57,012 nt of DNA from Lachnospiraceae bacterium (GCA_017465095.1 JAFTWX010000003.1:1-57012); one strand, 5' to 3'; numbered from the stretch's first letter, positions 43,742 to 52,918 are shown. Translations and numbers: made by a program. Notes: generated by a model from the sequence alone, not told the origin.

Positions 43742-44583
43742 AAAACGTGTGGTTTTTAGAATGGAAAAGACAAAAGAGAAATTTTTATGATACACTGCTC
43801 GCCTCTGTGGTTATTTTGCTTTGTCTCTTTGTAGTATGTTCCGTATTTGATAAGATGTTTCCTCAATTTAATCGAAATTACATGGATTGGCCCGATTACA
43901 TGAAGCAACTTTTGGGGTTGAGTGGCTGGAGCGGGGGTTTTTGGTATAACCTTTGGCAGATTCTTGCTGTTTTTTATCCGTTTTTACATATTTATATGAT
44001 AATGAATGCAGTGGCGGGATCGATATCGGATGAGGAACGTTTAGAGACGATAATATATTTGCGGAATGCGGGTGTGAATCGCACGGCTGTTTTGGGAGTA
44101 AAGACGCTGTTTTGGATTACTTTTTCTCTCGCTGTCTTTGTGGCACAAATTGTGACGATGGTGATGCTGACCAATATCAGTGGCATAGGCGTAGTATGTT
44201 TGCTGGTGGTGCGATATTATGCAGTTCTGTTTTTGGTGTCGGTTTTTTATATAGGAATTGCATGTAATCCGGCGGTTGGCGGAAAGGGGCTACAGAGATG
44301 CAAGGATGTACATCTTACGGTTTTGGTGATTCCGTGGCTGATTGCCAAAATTCCGGATGTAATCCGGATGTTTGCCAGTCTTTTGGAAATCACGGGGCGA
44401 AGTGACAATGTCGTGGTTCGGTTTGAGGTCTGGGAACAAAAAACTTCTTTTTTGCGCTATGTATCACCTGTTTCCTGGTGCGTTCCGAGTGGATGGGAAA
44501 TTCCGACAGGGGTAGTGATAGGATACCTTCTGATTGCTGTGATTTTGTTTCTGGCTGCGTTTAAAACCTATCGGGATAAATAG
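43738..44583 (+). CDS. ABC-2-type membrane protein
   Basis: A 281-residue membrane protein with about six hydrophobic segments (LLASVVILLCLFVVCSVF, LHIYMIMNAVAGSI, LAVFVAQIVTMVMLTNI, VVRYYAVLFLVSVFYIGI and the last GVVIGYLLIAVILFLAAF). SISDEERLETIIYLRNAGV between the second and third helix resembles the coupling region of ABC-2 permeases. TTG 43738, with AGAGGTGG about 5 bases ahead, gives the start MKNVWFLEWKRQKR; GTG 43729 is an alternative. It overlaps the ATPase-like gene by 4 bases. Likely partner of that protein in exporting or placing the surface proteins encoded around it. Confidence 0.75.
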   Translation: MKNVWFLEWKRQKRNFYDTLLASVVILLCLFVVCSVFDKMFPQFNRNYMDWPDYMKQLLGLSGWSGGFWYNLWQILAVFYPFLHIYMIMNAVAGSISDEERLETIIYLRNAGVNRTAVLGVKTLFWITFSLAVFVAQIVTMVMLTNISGIGVVCLLVVRYYAVLFLVSVFYIGIACNPAVGGKGLQRCKDVHLTVLVIPWLIAKIPDVIRMFASLLEITGRSDNVVVRFEVWEQKTSFLRYVSPVSWCVPSGWEIPTGVVIGYLLIAVILFLAAFKTYRDK

Positions 44584-44604
44584 GTTATGATTTGAGATAA
44601 AACA

Positions 44605-44612
44605 GCCGATAT
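44605..44612 (+). promoter_or_regulatory. Possible sigma-28-like -10 element upstream of the large surface protein
   Basis: GCCGATAT at 44605-44612, matching the -10 of flagellar promoters, but 15 bp upstream reads TATG, not TAAA. A related CCGATATA lies on the minus strand at 42742-42735 in the divergent region. Weak. Confidence 0.25.
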
Positions 44613-44655
44613 AACTAACAGATTATATGCATTTTGTAGGAAAGGGGGAGATGAA

Positions 44656-46665
44656 GTGAAAAAGAAAATAAGAAAATATCTTATATATATACTTGCTTTT
44701 TGCATTGTTTTACATAAGCGTCTCTCCTTAAAGAGCAGACAGTGGATGGCATATGCAATGTGTGTGGCAGTGTTGCTGTGTTCTGTTTTTTCGTATTTTT
44801 ATGAAGAAAATATCGGCGCTGATCAATCAGTGATTAAGGTAGAAAAAATGAGTGCAGTGACGAACCACGGAAAAAATGCCAGTGTTATTATTACCAATTC
44901 ACAAATTATAGAATCTTCAACAAATTCTAAAGATTCTTTGGATCGCAACGGCAATGAAAACAGAGTGGTTGCCAATCCGTCTGCCGGAGAAAAGAACTCT
45001 GCGAAAAATAATGTGGTGGAAGAGCCGGAAGTATTATCTCTGATTGAAGGGATGTATGCGGATTATGGAGTGGAAATTGGTGATATTGAGTTAGTGCAGA
45101 AATATCAGTATCCGGTGGAAAAAGGGCAGAAAACAGATGTCAATTTTAATCGTCAGCAGAAGGCGGGCGACTACATTATGAAAGAAACATATGAGGTTAA
45201 TCCGGAAGAGGATTCTGTGTCTGAGAACGATGTTGACACGACGCCTGAGGATGAGGGGGTCGAAGTGACAGAGGAGCCGGAAGAAGAGAATGTAGCAGAG
45301 CCAATCGTAGAAGAGTCTCCGGCAGTGAGTGATAATTCTGTGAGCGGAAATACTGTGGTGAAAAGGGATGTAATCAGTGACGAACCGACAGAGAGGGTGT
45401 TTGATGCAGGTTGCTATTCTTTTAACGGTACGCTGAACACAACAGGCACCTATTATGTGAGTGATATTCTGCTGAAACCGCTGGGGGTGGATGGCTACGA
45501 TCTGGTTAGAATAGGAAAACAAGGAAAATTCTACCATTCTGTGCTTTTGACCGAAGAAGGAACGGATATCAGTGTGCCGCTGTATTTTTCTGATGGGAAG
45601 AAAATATCAAATGAAGTGGTATTCGGGTATTCGAAGGATACGGTAAATCCGCGTCTGGAAGTGGTGACGGATGGGTTAAATGTTCTTGAAACCGAACACA
45701 AGCAGATTTATTGTGTTAATGAAGATAAAATAGCTTTGCTGTTGTCCGACGAAGAACCGGGCAGTGGAATTGAACGGGCGAAGTATGAGTTTGGTGACAG
45801 AACCAAGTATGCGTTGGAAGACCTTGCGCATGCCGGTATTATATTCGGTGCCAATTATTATGGTTCTGTAAGAACTCACTGTGAAGATAAGGCGGGAAAC
45901 ATATCAAAAGAAAAAGAAATTTACTGTTTATATGAAAATAATGCACCGGTGATAACGACTTCGGAGACTGCGAGGTGTTCTGCGCCTTATTCTATGTGGA
46001 TTCACATTGCAGAAGAAGGTGAAATTGTTTCGGGAATTAAAGAAATTACATGTAAGGTGAATGGTGAAGAGACAGAGTTATCTGAACTTTGTGTTTCAGA
46101 ATCTGTTACATTGTATCCGGAACTTACCGTTCCGACGAAAGGATGGTATAGGATATTATTTGATGAGGTCGGTAAATATGAGATTGAGTTTACAGTGGAA
46201 GATTATGCCGGCAATGTGACGACAGAGAACCGGACGATTACGGTAAATGAACCGGAACTTGTTTCGGTATTTATGCCGGAGCATTTTACCATTCATATTG
46301 ATCCGCAGCAGTTGACGGAAAGGGAACAGGTTTATTCGGATGAGATTAAGCTGGTAAATAATAGTGAATTTGATGTTCGAGTAAATGTGGAAGAGATTGT
46401 ACTTGATGTGAACAGCGGTGTATCGGATATGGGAGTGGAAAAAGATTGTCAAATGTATTTGGTTGCGCCGGATACAGGAGAGAAGATACCATTACAGAAG
46501 GGCGAAAGTAAGGACGTATATTCTTACAAACTGCCTGCTGATAGTGTGGAAGGAATGAAAAATCTCTATTTCTGCGGAGATACGACCGAAGGCTCCGATA
46601 GAATGTGGGAGAATTCCGATATCAGTATTCAGCTAAAATTGAGTTTTGAGAAGTGGGAAGAGTAG
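44656..46665 (+). CDS. Large anchored surface protein with Ig-like and DPQQL domains
   Basis: A 669-residue protein. An N-terminal hydrophobic region (about 8-20 and a helix at 32-50, MAYAMCVAVLLCSVFSYF) anchors it. A long Glu/Asn/Ser-rich linker follows to about 250, carrying SVSENDVDTTPEDEG and VSDNSVSGNTVV. Then come beta-sandwich, Ig-like parts with EDKAGNISKEKEIYC and EFTVEDYAGNVTTENRT. The last 135 residues hold HFTIHIDPQQLTEREQVYS and LVNNSEFDVRVNVEEIVLD, matching the DPQQL-NxSxFDVxVxVE pattern of the secreted protein at 41016. GTG 44656 lies 5 bases after AAAGGGGGAG. Function unknown; likely the scaffold partner of the divergent proteins. Confidence 0.75.
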   Translation: MKKKIRKYLIYILAFCIVLHKRLSLKSRQWMAYAMCVAVLLCSVFSYFYEENIGADQSVIKVEKMSAVTNHGKNASVIITNSQIIESSTNSKDSLDRNGNENRVVANPSAGEKNSAKNNVVEEPEVLSLIEGMYADYGVEIGDIELVQKYQYPVEKGQKTDVNFNRQQKAGDYIMKETYEVNPEEDSVSENDVDTTPEDEGVEVTEEPEEENVAEPIVEESPAVSDNSVSGNTVVKRDVISDEPTERVFDAGCYSFNGTLNTTGTYYVSDILLKPLGVDGYDLVRIGKQGKFYHSVLLTEEGTDISVPLYFSDGKKISNEVVFGYSKDTVNPRLEVVTDGLNVLETEHKQIYCVNEDKIALLLSDEEPGSGIERAKYEFGDRTKYALEDLAHAGIIFGANYYGSVRTHCEDKAGNISKEKEIYCLYENNAPVITTSETARCSAPYSMWIHIAEEGEIVSGIKEITCKVNGEETELSELCVSESVTLYPELTVPTKGWYRILFDEVGKYEIEFTVEDYAGNVTTENRTITVNEPELVSVFMPEHFTIHIDPQQLTEREQVYSDEIKLVNNSEFDVRVNVEEIVLDVNSGVSDMGVEKDCQMYLVAPDTGEKIPLQKGESKDVYSYKLPADSVEGMKNLYFCGDTTEGSDRMWENSDISIQLKLSFEKWEE

Positions 46666-46748
46666 ATAGTGACACAGGTGCATGCTGGTGAAGCTGTAGA
46701 AGGCGGCAGTGGGCGCCTGTGTTGTGTCTTATAAATGGAGGTGTTGTT

Positions 46749-47501
46749 TTGGAACTTAGAAATAAAGAAATATTGATTTTTGGGGGCGGCAGTGGCATAG
46801 GTAAGGCAATTGCGATAAAATTGTTATCTGAGAGAGCTAAAGTTGTTATAGCGGGAAGAGATTTAGAGAAGCTTAAAAGAGTAAAAGAGGAATTGTGCGA
46901 TGATAATTTATTTTTTATGAGAGCGGATATTGCCGATGTTTCCAAACATGAAGAATATTTTAATAATGCAGAACAATTGATGGGGGGATTATCAGGATTT
47001 GTCAATTCAGCGGGAGTGAGTACGGAAAATATTGGAAGAGGATATGAGCCTTGGGATATTACGGAAGAAGAGTGGGATTATTTTTCTTCAATAAATTTTA
47101 AAGGGGCTTATTTTATTATGCGCAATGAGATAAATTATTTAAAAGAAAAAGGGGTAAGAGGGAATATCTTAAATATTTCCAGCAATGCGCCATGCATGGA
47201 TGTGGTTGGATTGTATGGTGCATCTAAGCAGGCTGTTATCCGCTGGACAAGGGCATTGGGGAAAAAATATGGACGATATGGTATTAATATTAATGGTGTG
47301 GCGCCTGGGATTACATTTACTCCGTTTATTTCTGACTATGCCAAGGATATTAATGAAGAATTTCCGAGGCATGCAATCGGTCGCATAATTCGACCGGAAG
47401 AAATTGCAGAAACGGTATTTTATCTTATGACTAAAGAGGCAGAAATTGTGTGCGGTCATACGATAATTGCAGATGGGGGAGATTCTGTTGCAGTCTTGTG
47501 A
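46749..47501 (+). CDS. Short-chain dehydrogenase heading the glycan operon
   Basis: A 250-residue SDR with the cofactor motif ILIFGGGSGIGKAIAIKL, FVNSAGVST (NAG-like), NISSNAPCMD (catalytic Ser) and YGASKQAVIRWTRALG (YxxxK). The C-terminal NGVAPGITFTPF is typical. TTG start 46749 lies after GGAGGTG (46737-46743) and gives MELRNKEILIFG; the upstream frame from 46719 is not conserved. It may make or modify a sugar or lipid for the downstream genes; substrate unknown. From here on the DNA becomes markedly more AT-rich. Confidence 0.88.
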   Translation: MELRNKEILIFGGGSGIGKAIAIKLLSERAKVVIAGRDLEKLKRVKEELCDDNLFFMRADIADVSKHEEYFNNAEQLMGGLSGFVNSAGVSTENIGRGYEPWDITEEEWDYFSSINFKGAYFIMRNEINYLKEKGVRGNILNISSNAPCMDVVGLYGASKQAVIRWTRALGKKYGRYGININGVAPGITFTPFISDYAKDINEEFPRHAIGRIIRPEEIAETVFYLMTKEAEIVCGHTIIADGGDSVAVL

Positions 47502-47520
47502 TATGGAAGAGAGAAGAGTT

Positions 47521-48549
47521 ATGAATGAATGGGAAAAATATTTGGATATTATATCCCAATTTAAGGGATTTAAATATACGAAAATATATAAAGTACCTAT
47601 TTCATTAAAAAAATGGAAGTGGGTTGGAGGAGTATATTGGAAGGGACAAATATATTCTATTCCGAATGCAGAGAGAACTGGACTTTGCATTAACCCTATT
47701 GAAAGAAATTATAATATAATTGGTTGTACAAAAGTTGGGACATTTAAATGGACAGGTGGTTGTGTATATAAAGAAAAAATATATGGATTTCCAAGAAAAG
47801 AAAGTAGTATCCTTGTTATAGATCCGGGTACCCGAGAAATGATGGAAGAGAAGTTGGATTGTGCTTACAGAGGAGAGCATCACTATGGGGGGATTTGTAC
47901 GGACAAAGGGATTGTTTATCAACCGCCGAGGGATACAGATCATATTTTGAAAGTTGATTTAAATGATTTAACGACGGAAGAAATACTAATTACTAAGCGA
48001 GGCGAAAAACATAGGTACACAGCTTCAATAGAGCATCCGGATGGTAGTATATATATGATACCGGAAGCGGGACGAAAAGTCTTGAGGGTTCATCCGATTA
48101 CGGAAGAAATAGAAACAATAGGCGATGTGTTAGATGCTTATGTTTTTGGAGTAGTGGTAGGATTGGATGGAAATATATATGGGTATTGTAATGAAGGACG
48201 TGGAATATTAAAGATTGATGTTATAAAAAAGCAAGTATCCAGAGTTTGTGAAGAAATAGGTGAGGCAAGCAGTTATGGATCTGTGGTGGGGTTGAATGGA
48301 AAGATATATAATATTCCAGCACATGGAAATTATATTTGGGAGTTTGATATCGAAAAACAAAGTGTGATACAGGTGTTTTGTCTGAAAGAAAACGGAATTG
48401 CAAAATGTGCCGGGGCAGGTATTGGCCATGATGGTACAATTTGTATGATTCCGGCTTCCGGAGAGTATATTTATTATTTGAGCACGGAAGAATCAGTGGA
48501 CTTGGATGAAGCGGCTATGAATAATCGTTTTTTTAATACAGCGTATTAG
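47521..48549 (+). CDS. Seven-bladed beta-propeller-like protein
   Basis: A 342-residue soluble protein with no signal peptide. Seven repeats of about 46-50 residues are visible, each of the form WxGGVxxxGxIYxIPxxxxxILxIDPxTxx. Examples are VYWKGQIYSIPNAERTG, CVYKEKIYGFPRKESS, IEHPDGSIYMIPEAGRK, VGLDGNIYGYCNEGRG and VGLNGKIYNIPAHGNY. This suits a closed seven-bladed propeller. Such folds bind sugars, peptides or metals or act as hydrolases; no catalytic site is recognised. ATG 47521 behind GAAGAGAGAAGAG is preferred over ATG 47503. Its place in a glycan cluster suggests a glycan-binding or modifying role, not shown. Confidence 0.7.
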   Translation: MNEWEKYLDIISQFKGFKYTKIYKVPISLKKWKWVGGVYWKGQIYSIPNAERTGLCINPIERNYNIIGCTKVGTFKWTGGCVYKEKIYGFPRKESSILVIDPGTREMMEEKLDCAYRGEHHYGGICTDKGIVYQPPRDTDHILKVDLNDLTTEEILITKRGEKHRYTASIEHPDGSIYMIPEAGRKVLRVHPITEEIETIGDVLDAYVFGVVVGLDGNIYGYCNEGRGILKIDVIKKQVSRVCEEIGEASSYGSVVGLNGKIYNIPAHGNYIWEFDIEKQSVIQVFCLKENGIAKCAGAGIGHDGTICMIPASGEYIYYLSTEESVDLDEAAMNNRFFNTAY

Positions 48550-48557
48550 GAGATGGA

Positions 48558-49721
48558 ATGGAAAAAACAATCGAAAGAAACAGAGTTGTATGTACAGATT
48601 GGTACGAGTCAGAAGAATATATGTGGATGTGTCTTGCGGATAGAAATGCAATATGTAAGGTTGAGAAAGAAACGGGTAAGGTACATGTTTTAGGATACTA
48701 TCCCCGAGATAATATGACAAAGAGGCTTTTATGTAATAAAGTTGTTCGTAATGGAAATATGTTGGTTTTTGTTCCGTATTGTGCAAGTGATATTGCGTTG
48801 TTAAATTTGGAATCAGACGAATTGTTTTTTGTGTCAATACAAACAGATGACAGTGAAAAAATGGCAGAACGGGGGAAATTTACGCAAGCTTTTGTAAGAG
48901 GGGATTATGTTTATTTCTTTGGGTTGTGGTATCCGGTTATCATTAGACTCAATCCTTTCACGAAGGAGATTTTATATTTAGAAAGCTTGAAGGATGAGGT
49001 TGAAGCACCTTATGTTTCGCTTGGTCAAGCTGTTTTTGATGAAAAAGTGATAATGCCGATAGGATCGGAAGCTTATTTCTTGGAATTCTATTTCTGTGAG
49101 GGGAAAATAGAAACAAAAAAAAGTATAGATGTTGAGGGTTCTTTTTTTTCGATGACGAAAGAAAAAAATAATGTTTGGATTACAAGTGGAGAGATGGCAA
49201 GGAAAGTGCTTTTGAGATGGGATTCTTGTAATAATGTGTTCGAGCAGATTTCACTTGCAGAAGAGGGACTGTATTATGAACCGATTATTTATGAAAAAGA
49301 TATATATCTTTTTCCTCATTGCGGGAAAAGTATATTACGTGTCAATATTGATAATAAAATATGCTCAATTTGTGAAGAACTTAGTTTGACAGTGGGAAGG
49401 GGAGATTGGGCTAATGTTATGGCTGTAAAACAAATTGGAAATAAGGTAAAATATGTAACCGGCGGAAGCAGAAATTGGTATGAATATGATTTAGATTCAA
49501 AAAAATTGAAAAGATATTGCTATGAAATAGATGATGCAGAGAACGAGCAATCGTGGAACGATTGCATGATAGAAAAAATCAAAAATGCGAAATCTATTAT
49601 TAAAGAAAGAGAAATACTTTTGTCAGAATATTTGACATTTTTAAGAACTGGCGAGGATGGTTCGTATTCGGAAGAGAATAAGTGTGGAGATATGGTGCTA
49701 AAAGTATTAAAGGGAATGTAA
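48558..49721 (+). CDS. Second beta-propeller-like protein
   Basis: A 387-residue soluble protein that appears related to the preceding one, with less regular repeats: MWMCLADRNAICKVEKETGKV, DYVYFFGLWYPVIIRLNPFT (shortened to the core YVYFFG and RLNPFT), KDIYLFPHCGKSILRVNID and KVKYVTGGSRNWYEYDLD. I count five to six blade-like units, then a helical tail (about 335-387). No signal peptide. AGGAG precedes ATG 48558. Function unknown. Two such genes in a row between an SDR and an acyltransferase fusion is unusual. Confidence 0.6.
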   Translation: MEKTIERNRVVCTDWYESEEYMWMCLADRNAICKVEKETGKVHVLGYYPRDNMTKRLLCNKVVRNGNMLVFVPYCASDIALLNLESDELFFVSIQTDDSEKMAERGKFTQAFVRGDYVYFFGLWYPVIIRLNPFTKEILYLESLKDEVEAPYVSLGQAVFDEKVIMPIGSEAYFLEFYFCEGKIETKKSIDVEGSFFSMTKEKNNVWITSGEMARKVLLRWDSCNNVFEQISLAEEGLYYEPIIYEKDIYLFPHCGKSILRVNIDNKICSICEELSLTVGRGDWANVMAVKQIGNKVKYVTGGSRNWYEYDLDSKKLKRYCYEIDDAENEQSWNDCMIEKIKNAKSIIKEREILLSEYLTFLRTGEDGSYSEENKCGDMVLKVLKGM

Positions 49722-49724
49722 AAG

Positions 49725-51839
49725 ATGAAGCAGAGCTTAGTAGATTCTATAGAAAAAATAAAATGTACAGGGTGCAAAATGTGCGGAGATATTTGTCCAA
49801 ATCAGGCAATTAGTTTTGAGACAGATAAAAAGGGCTTTTGGTATCCGGTGATTGATCAGGAAAGATGTACGCGATGCGCATTGTGTGTAAAAAAATGTCC
49901 GGCTTTGAATCAGGATCAAATCATACATATGCAGGAGCCGGATGTGTATGCGGCTTGGAGCAATAGTAAAGAAAACAGACACAATAGTACTTCAGGGGGG
50001 ATTTTTTTTGAAGTGGCACAGTTGTATTTGAAAAAGGGCGGTGTTGTCGCAGGGGCGCGTTATAGTGATGACTATAAGTCTGCGAATCATTATTTGGCAA
50101 GAAATATTTCTGAGTTAAAGCAACTTAGAGGTTCAAAATACTTTCAGAGTGATACAGAGGGTATATACAAAGAAATTGAAAAAGAATTAAAAAGCGGCAA
50201 AGAGGTGTTGTTTTGTGGAACGCCTTGCCAAAATGCAGCTTTATCCATGTTTTTGGGAGATAAATATAAAAACATTTTTTATATGGATTTCATATGTCGA
50301 AATATCAATTCTCCATTGGCTTTTGCGTCGTATATTTCCGAGTTGGAAGAAAAGTATAAATCAAAAGTTATAAAGGTACAATTAAAAAATAAAAAGACAG
50401 GATGGAAGAGTTTAGCTTCTTTAGTGTGTTTTGCCAACGGAAATCAATCGCATCAGGATCGGGATCGGGATGAATGGATGCGGGGGTTCCTTGTGCATAA
50501 TCTTTATACGAGGGATTGTTGTTATGATTGTAAGTATCGTACACTGCCAAGAAAAGCGGCAGATATAACGGTAGGGGATTTTTGGGGGATAGAAGAGAGC
50601 CCGTATGATATGATGGAAGGAATTTCGGTGGTCATGCTTAATTCTGAAAAGGCAAAGAAGATCTTTGAAGAAGTGAAGCCTAATTTGATATATAAGGAGA
50701 AAACTTTAGAGGAAGTCATAAAGGGAAATCCGGCAATGTTAAACAATCCTCCTCAGGGAAAAAGGTCAGATGTTTTTTTTGCGCTGCTTGAAAAGTATAG
50801 TTTTAGCGAAGCGGTGAACAAATGTTGTGAAATCAAAACGAATTCAAAACCTAATACTATATTTGGAATGTTTAAGGAGAGTTGTGAGGTTGCTAAAAAA
50901 TATAAGGAGACATGCGATGTTTCGAAGAAAAAATACATATTTTACAATTACTTTTGCAAAAATATTGTTCGTTACGGAGAGGCAAAATTAGTGCCGGAGA
51001 AGAACGTGGTTATTGATTTGCATCCGAATGCAAAAATTCGGATGTATGGTGAAAAGGATTTTGTGGTAGGGGTATCAAAATTAAGAAAATCTAAAGCAGA
51101 GACATACATTCGGATGGGTAGGGATGCAGTATGGTTCTTGCGTCATGGTGGACACATGTCATATGAGGCAGTGTTGGAAGTGCACGACAACGGAGTGCTT
51201 GATACGGGATTCTTTTCCATGAATGTGAGGGGAACAATGATTGTGGATAAAAAAATAACGCTCGGTGAGGATGTTATGATGGCGAGAAATGTGATTGTTT
51301 ATGACAGTGATTTTCACCAACTGCTAAATGATGACGGTGAACAGACAAATGCGCCGCGGGAAGTGATTATAGGGAATCATGTGTGGCTTGGAGCAAATTC
51401 GACTGTGTTAAAGGGTGTGAAAATTGGAAACCACAGTGTTGTTGCGGCCAATGCACTTGTCTCGAAGGATGTTCCTGAACGTGCGTTGGTAGCAGGAACC
51501 AATTCGGGTTTTGTGATAAATAATTCTGTAAATTGGAAAAGAGACAGATGTCTGAAACATGATGATTTATTTGAGCGAACCAAGATAATTTTATATGGCT
51601 ATGGTCAGATGGGAAAGGAGTTTGAAAAAAAATATCAAAATCAAATAGGTTATATTCTTGATAATAGGTCTAAAGAAGAAGGTGTTTTTTCTTTTTTGGA
51701 TTTTTACGAAATGTATAAAGAAGATTCTTTGGTTGACGAATATGTTTGGGTTATTGCATCTGCAAATTACTTCGAAGAATTATATCGTCAGGTGAGAAGT
51801 AAATATCCCAACATGATTGTTGTGGCGGCAAATGAGTAA
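49725..51839 (+). CDS. Fusion: FrhB-type Fe-S/flavin protein, hexapeptide acyltransferase and Rossmann module
   Basis: A 704-residue three-part protein. Residues 1-65 carry two 4Fe-4S sites (CTGCKMCGDICP and CTRCALCVKKCP). Residues 75-400 match the F420H2 dehydrogenase/FrhB family of glycan clusters (AAWSNSKENRHNSTSGGIF, FCGTPCQNAAL, DCKYRTLPRKAADITVGDF), which often pairs with polysaccharide pyruvyl transferases. Residues 450-600 are a left-handed beta-helix (LGEDVMMARNVIVYDSDFHQ, VIIGNHVWLGANSTVLKGV, IGNHSVVAANALVSKDVP) typical of O-acetyltransferases. Residues 618-704 are the YGYGQMG (624-630) Rossmann module. Neighbour 51857 is a pyruvyl transferase. Natural fusion, not an assembly artefact as far as can be seen. 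Confidence 0.8.
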   Translation: MKQSLVDSIEKIKCTGCKMCGDICPNQAISFETDKKGFWYPVIDQERCTRCALCVKKCPALNQDQIIHMQEPDVYAAWSNSKENRHNSTSGGIFFEVAQLYLKKGGVVAGARYSDDYKSANHYLARNISELKQLRGSKYFQSDTEGIYKEIEKELKSGKEVLFCGTPCQNAALSMFLGDKYKNIFYMDFICRNINSPLAFASYISELEEKYKSKVIKVQLKNKKTGWKSLASLVCFANGNQSHQDRDRDEWMRGFLVHNLYTRDCCYDCKYRTLPRKAADITVGDFWGIEESPYDMMEGISVVMLNSEKAKKIFEEVKPNLIYKEKTLEEVIKGNPAMLNNPPQGKRSDVFFALLEKYSFSEAVNKCCEIKTNSKPNTIFGMFKESCEVAKKYKETCDVSKKKYIFYNYFCKNIVRYGEAKLVPEKNVVIDLHPNAKIRMYGEKDFVVGVSKLRKSKAETYIRMGRDAVWFLRHGGHMSYEAVLEVHDNGVLDTGFFSMNVRGTMIVDKKITLGEDVMMARNVIVYDSDFHQLLNDDGEQTNAPREVIIGNHVWLGANSTVLKGVKIGNHSVVAANALVSKDVPERALVAGTNSGFVINNSVNWKRDRCLKHDDLFERTKIILYGYGQMGKEFEKKYQNQIGYILDNRSKEEGVFSFLDFYEMYKEDSLVDEYVWVIASANYFEELYRQVRSKYPNMIVVAANE

Positions 51840-51856
51840 ATAGGGAGCAGGATGTC

Positions 51857-52918
51857 ATGAAAACGATTGGTATTTTAACATTTCACTATGCGGATAATTA
51901 TGGAGCGGTTTTGCAGACGTATGCACTTAGAAGAACTATAAACAGTTTGAGTGGTTGTAGGGCTGAGATTATTAATTATGTGCCTTCTGGTTTTAGCATT
52001 CCTTTGTATCAGAATAGTGAGGAGTGCAGACAGAGGTTGTTGGAAAAAAGAAAAAAATTTGAACGTTTTTTACAAGAACGATGTGGATTAACAGATGTAA
52101 TTCTTCAGGAGGTTTCGGAAAAGCAATTTGATTACTATTGTGTTGGTAGTGATCAGGTGTGGAATTTGAATTTTGCAGATGAAGAGTATTTGTTGCCAAA
52201 TTTAAGTGATGAAGTGATGCGGTTTTCCTATGCGGCAAGTGTAGGGATGAGTTTGGAGGAAGCATATTTAAAAAAAGACATATTTAAGAAGCACCTTTCA
52301 AAATTTAAAATGATTTCATTGCGTGAAGATGTACATGTTGAATTTTTTTCAAAACTGTGTGGAAAAGAATGCTGTAAGGTGCTAGATCCAACGCTTCTTT
52401 TAGATGCAAATGAATGGAATGATATGGTTACAAAAGAAAGTAAGTGTGAAAATCCATATTTGTTGTTTTTTTGGATATTGCACGATGATGAATTATTAAA
52501 AGGGGTTGAATTGGCAAATACAATATCAAGAAAATATAATTTGTCAATTATTCACACAATTGTCGGAGCAAAATCATATATGTTTAATAATGATGCGGGT
52601 TGTATATTGTATGAAGGCGTAGAGGATTTTCTGTGGTATGTAAAAAATGCAAGATTTGTAGTAACAAATTCTTATCACGCCATGTTGTTTTCGATTCAAT
52701 TTAAAACAGCTTTCTATACATTTGTAGTGCAGTCAATGAGAAGCAGAATTGATTCTGTGATAGAAATGTTTGATATTTCCAATCGTATTGTAAATAATTA
52801 TATCAATGCCGGACAGATTAATTATGAAATTGATTGGGAAAGCATTGAGGCGGTAATAAGAATTGAGCGGGAAAAATCAATGAAATTTATAAAAGATGCC
52901 CTGGATATAAGAGAGTAA
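51857..52918 (+). CDS. Polysaccharide pyruvyl transferase family protein
   Basis: A 353-residue protein of the PS_pyruv_trans family (GT-B fold), usually transferring pyruvate ketal to a surface sugar. Motifs: ILTFHYADNYGAVLQTYALR at the start, YYCVGSDQVWNLNF near 95, SYAASVG, the SLRE element followed by VLDPTLLL, and FVVTNSYHAMLFSIQF near the end with the family SxHA. It follows the FrhB-type fusion, the usual partner of this family, after 17 bases. ATG 51857 behind GGGAGCAGG. Real substrate unknown. Confidence 0.88.
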   Translation: MKTIGILTFHYADNYGAVLQTYALRRTINSLSGCRAEIINYVPSGFSIPLYQNSEECRQRLLEKRKKFERFLQERCGLTDVILQEVSEKQFDYYCVGSDQVWNLNFADEEYLLPNLSDEVMRFSYAASVGMSLEEAYLKKDIFKKHLSKFKMISLREDVHVEFFSKLCGKECCKVLDPTLLLDANEWNDMVTKESKCENPYLLFFWILHDDELLKGVELANTISRKYNLSIIHTIVGAKSYMFNNDAGCILYEGVEDFLWYVKNARFVVTNSYHAMLFSIQFKTAFYTFVVQSMRSRIDSVIEMFDISNRIVNNYINAGQINYEIDWESIEAVIRIEREKSMKFIKDALDIRE

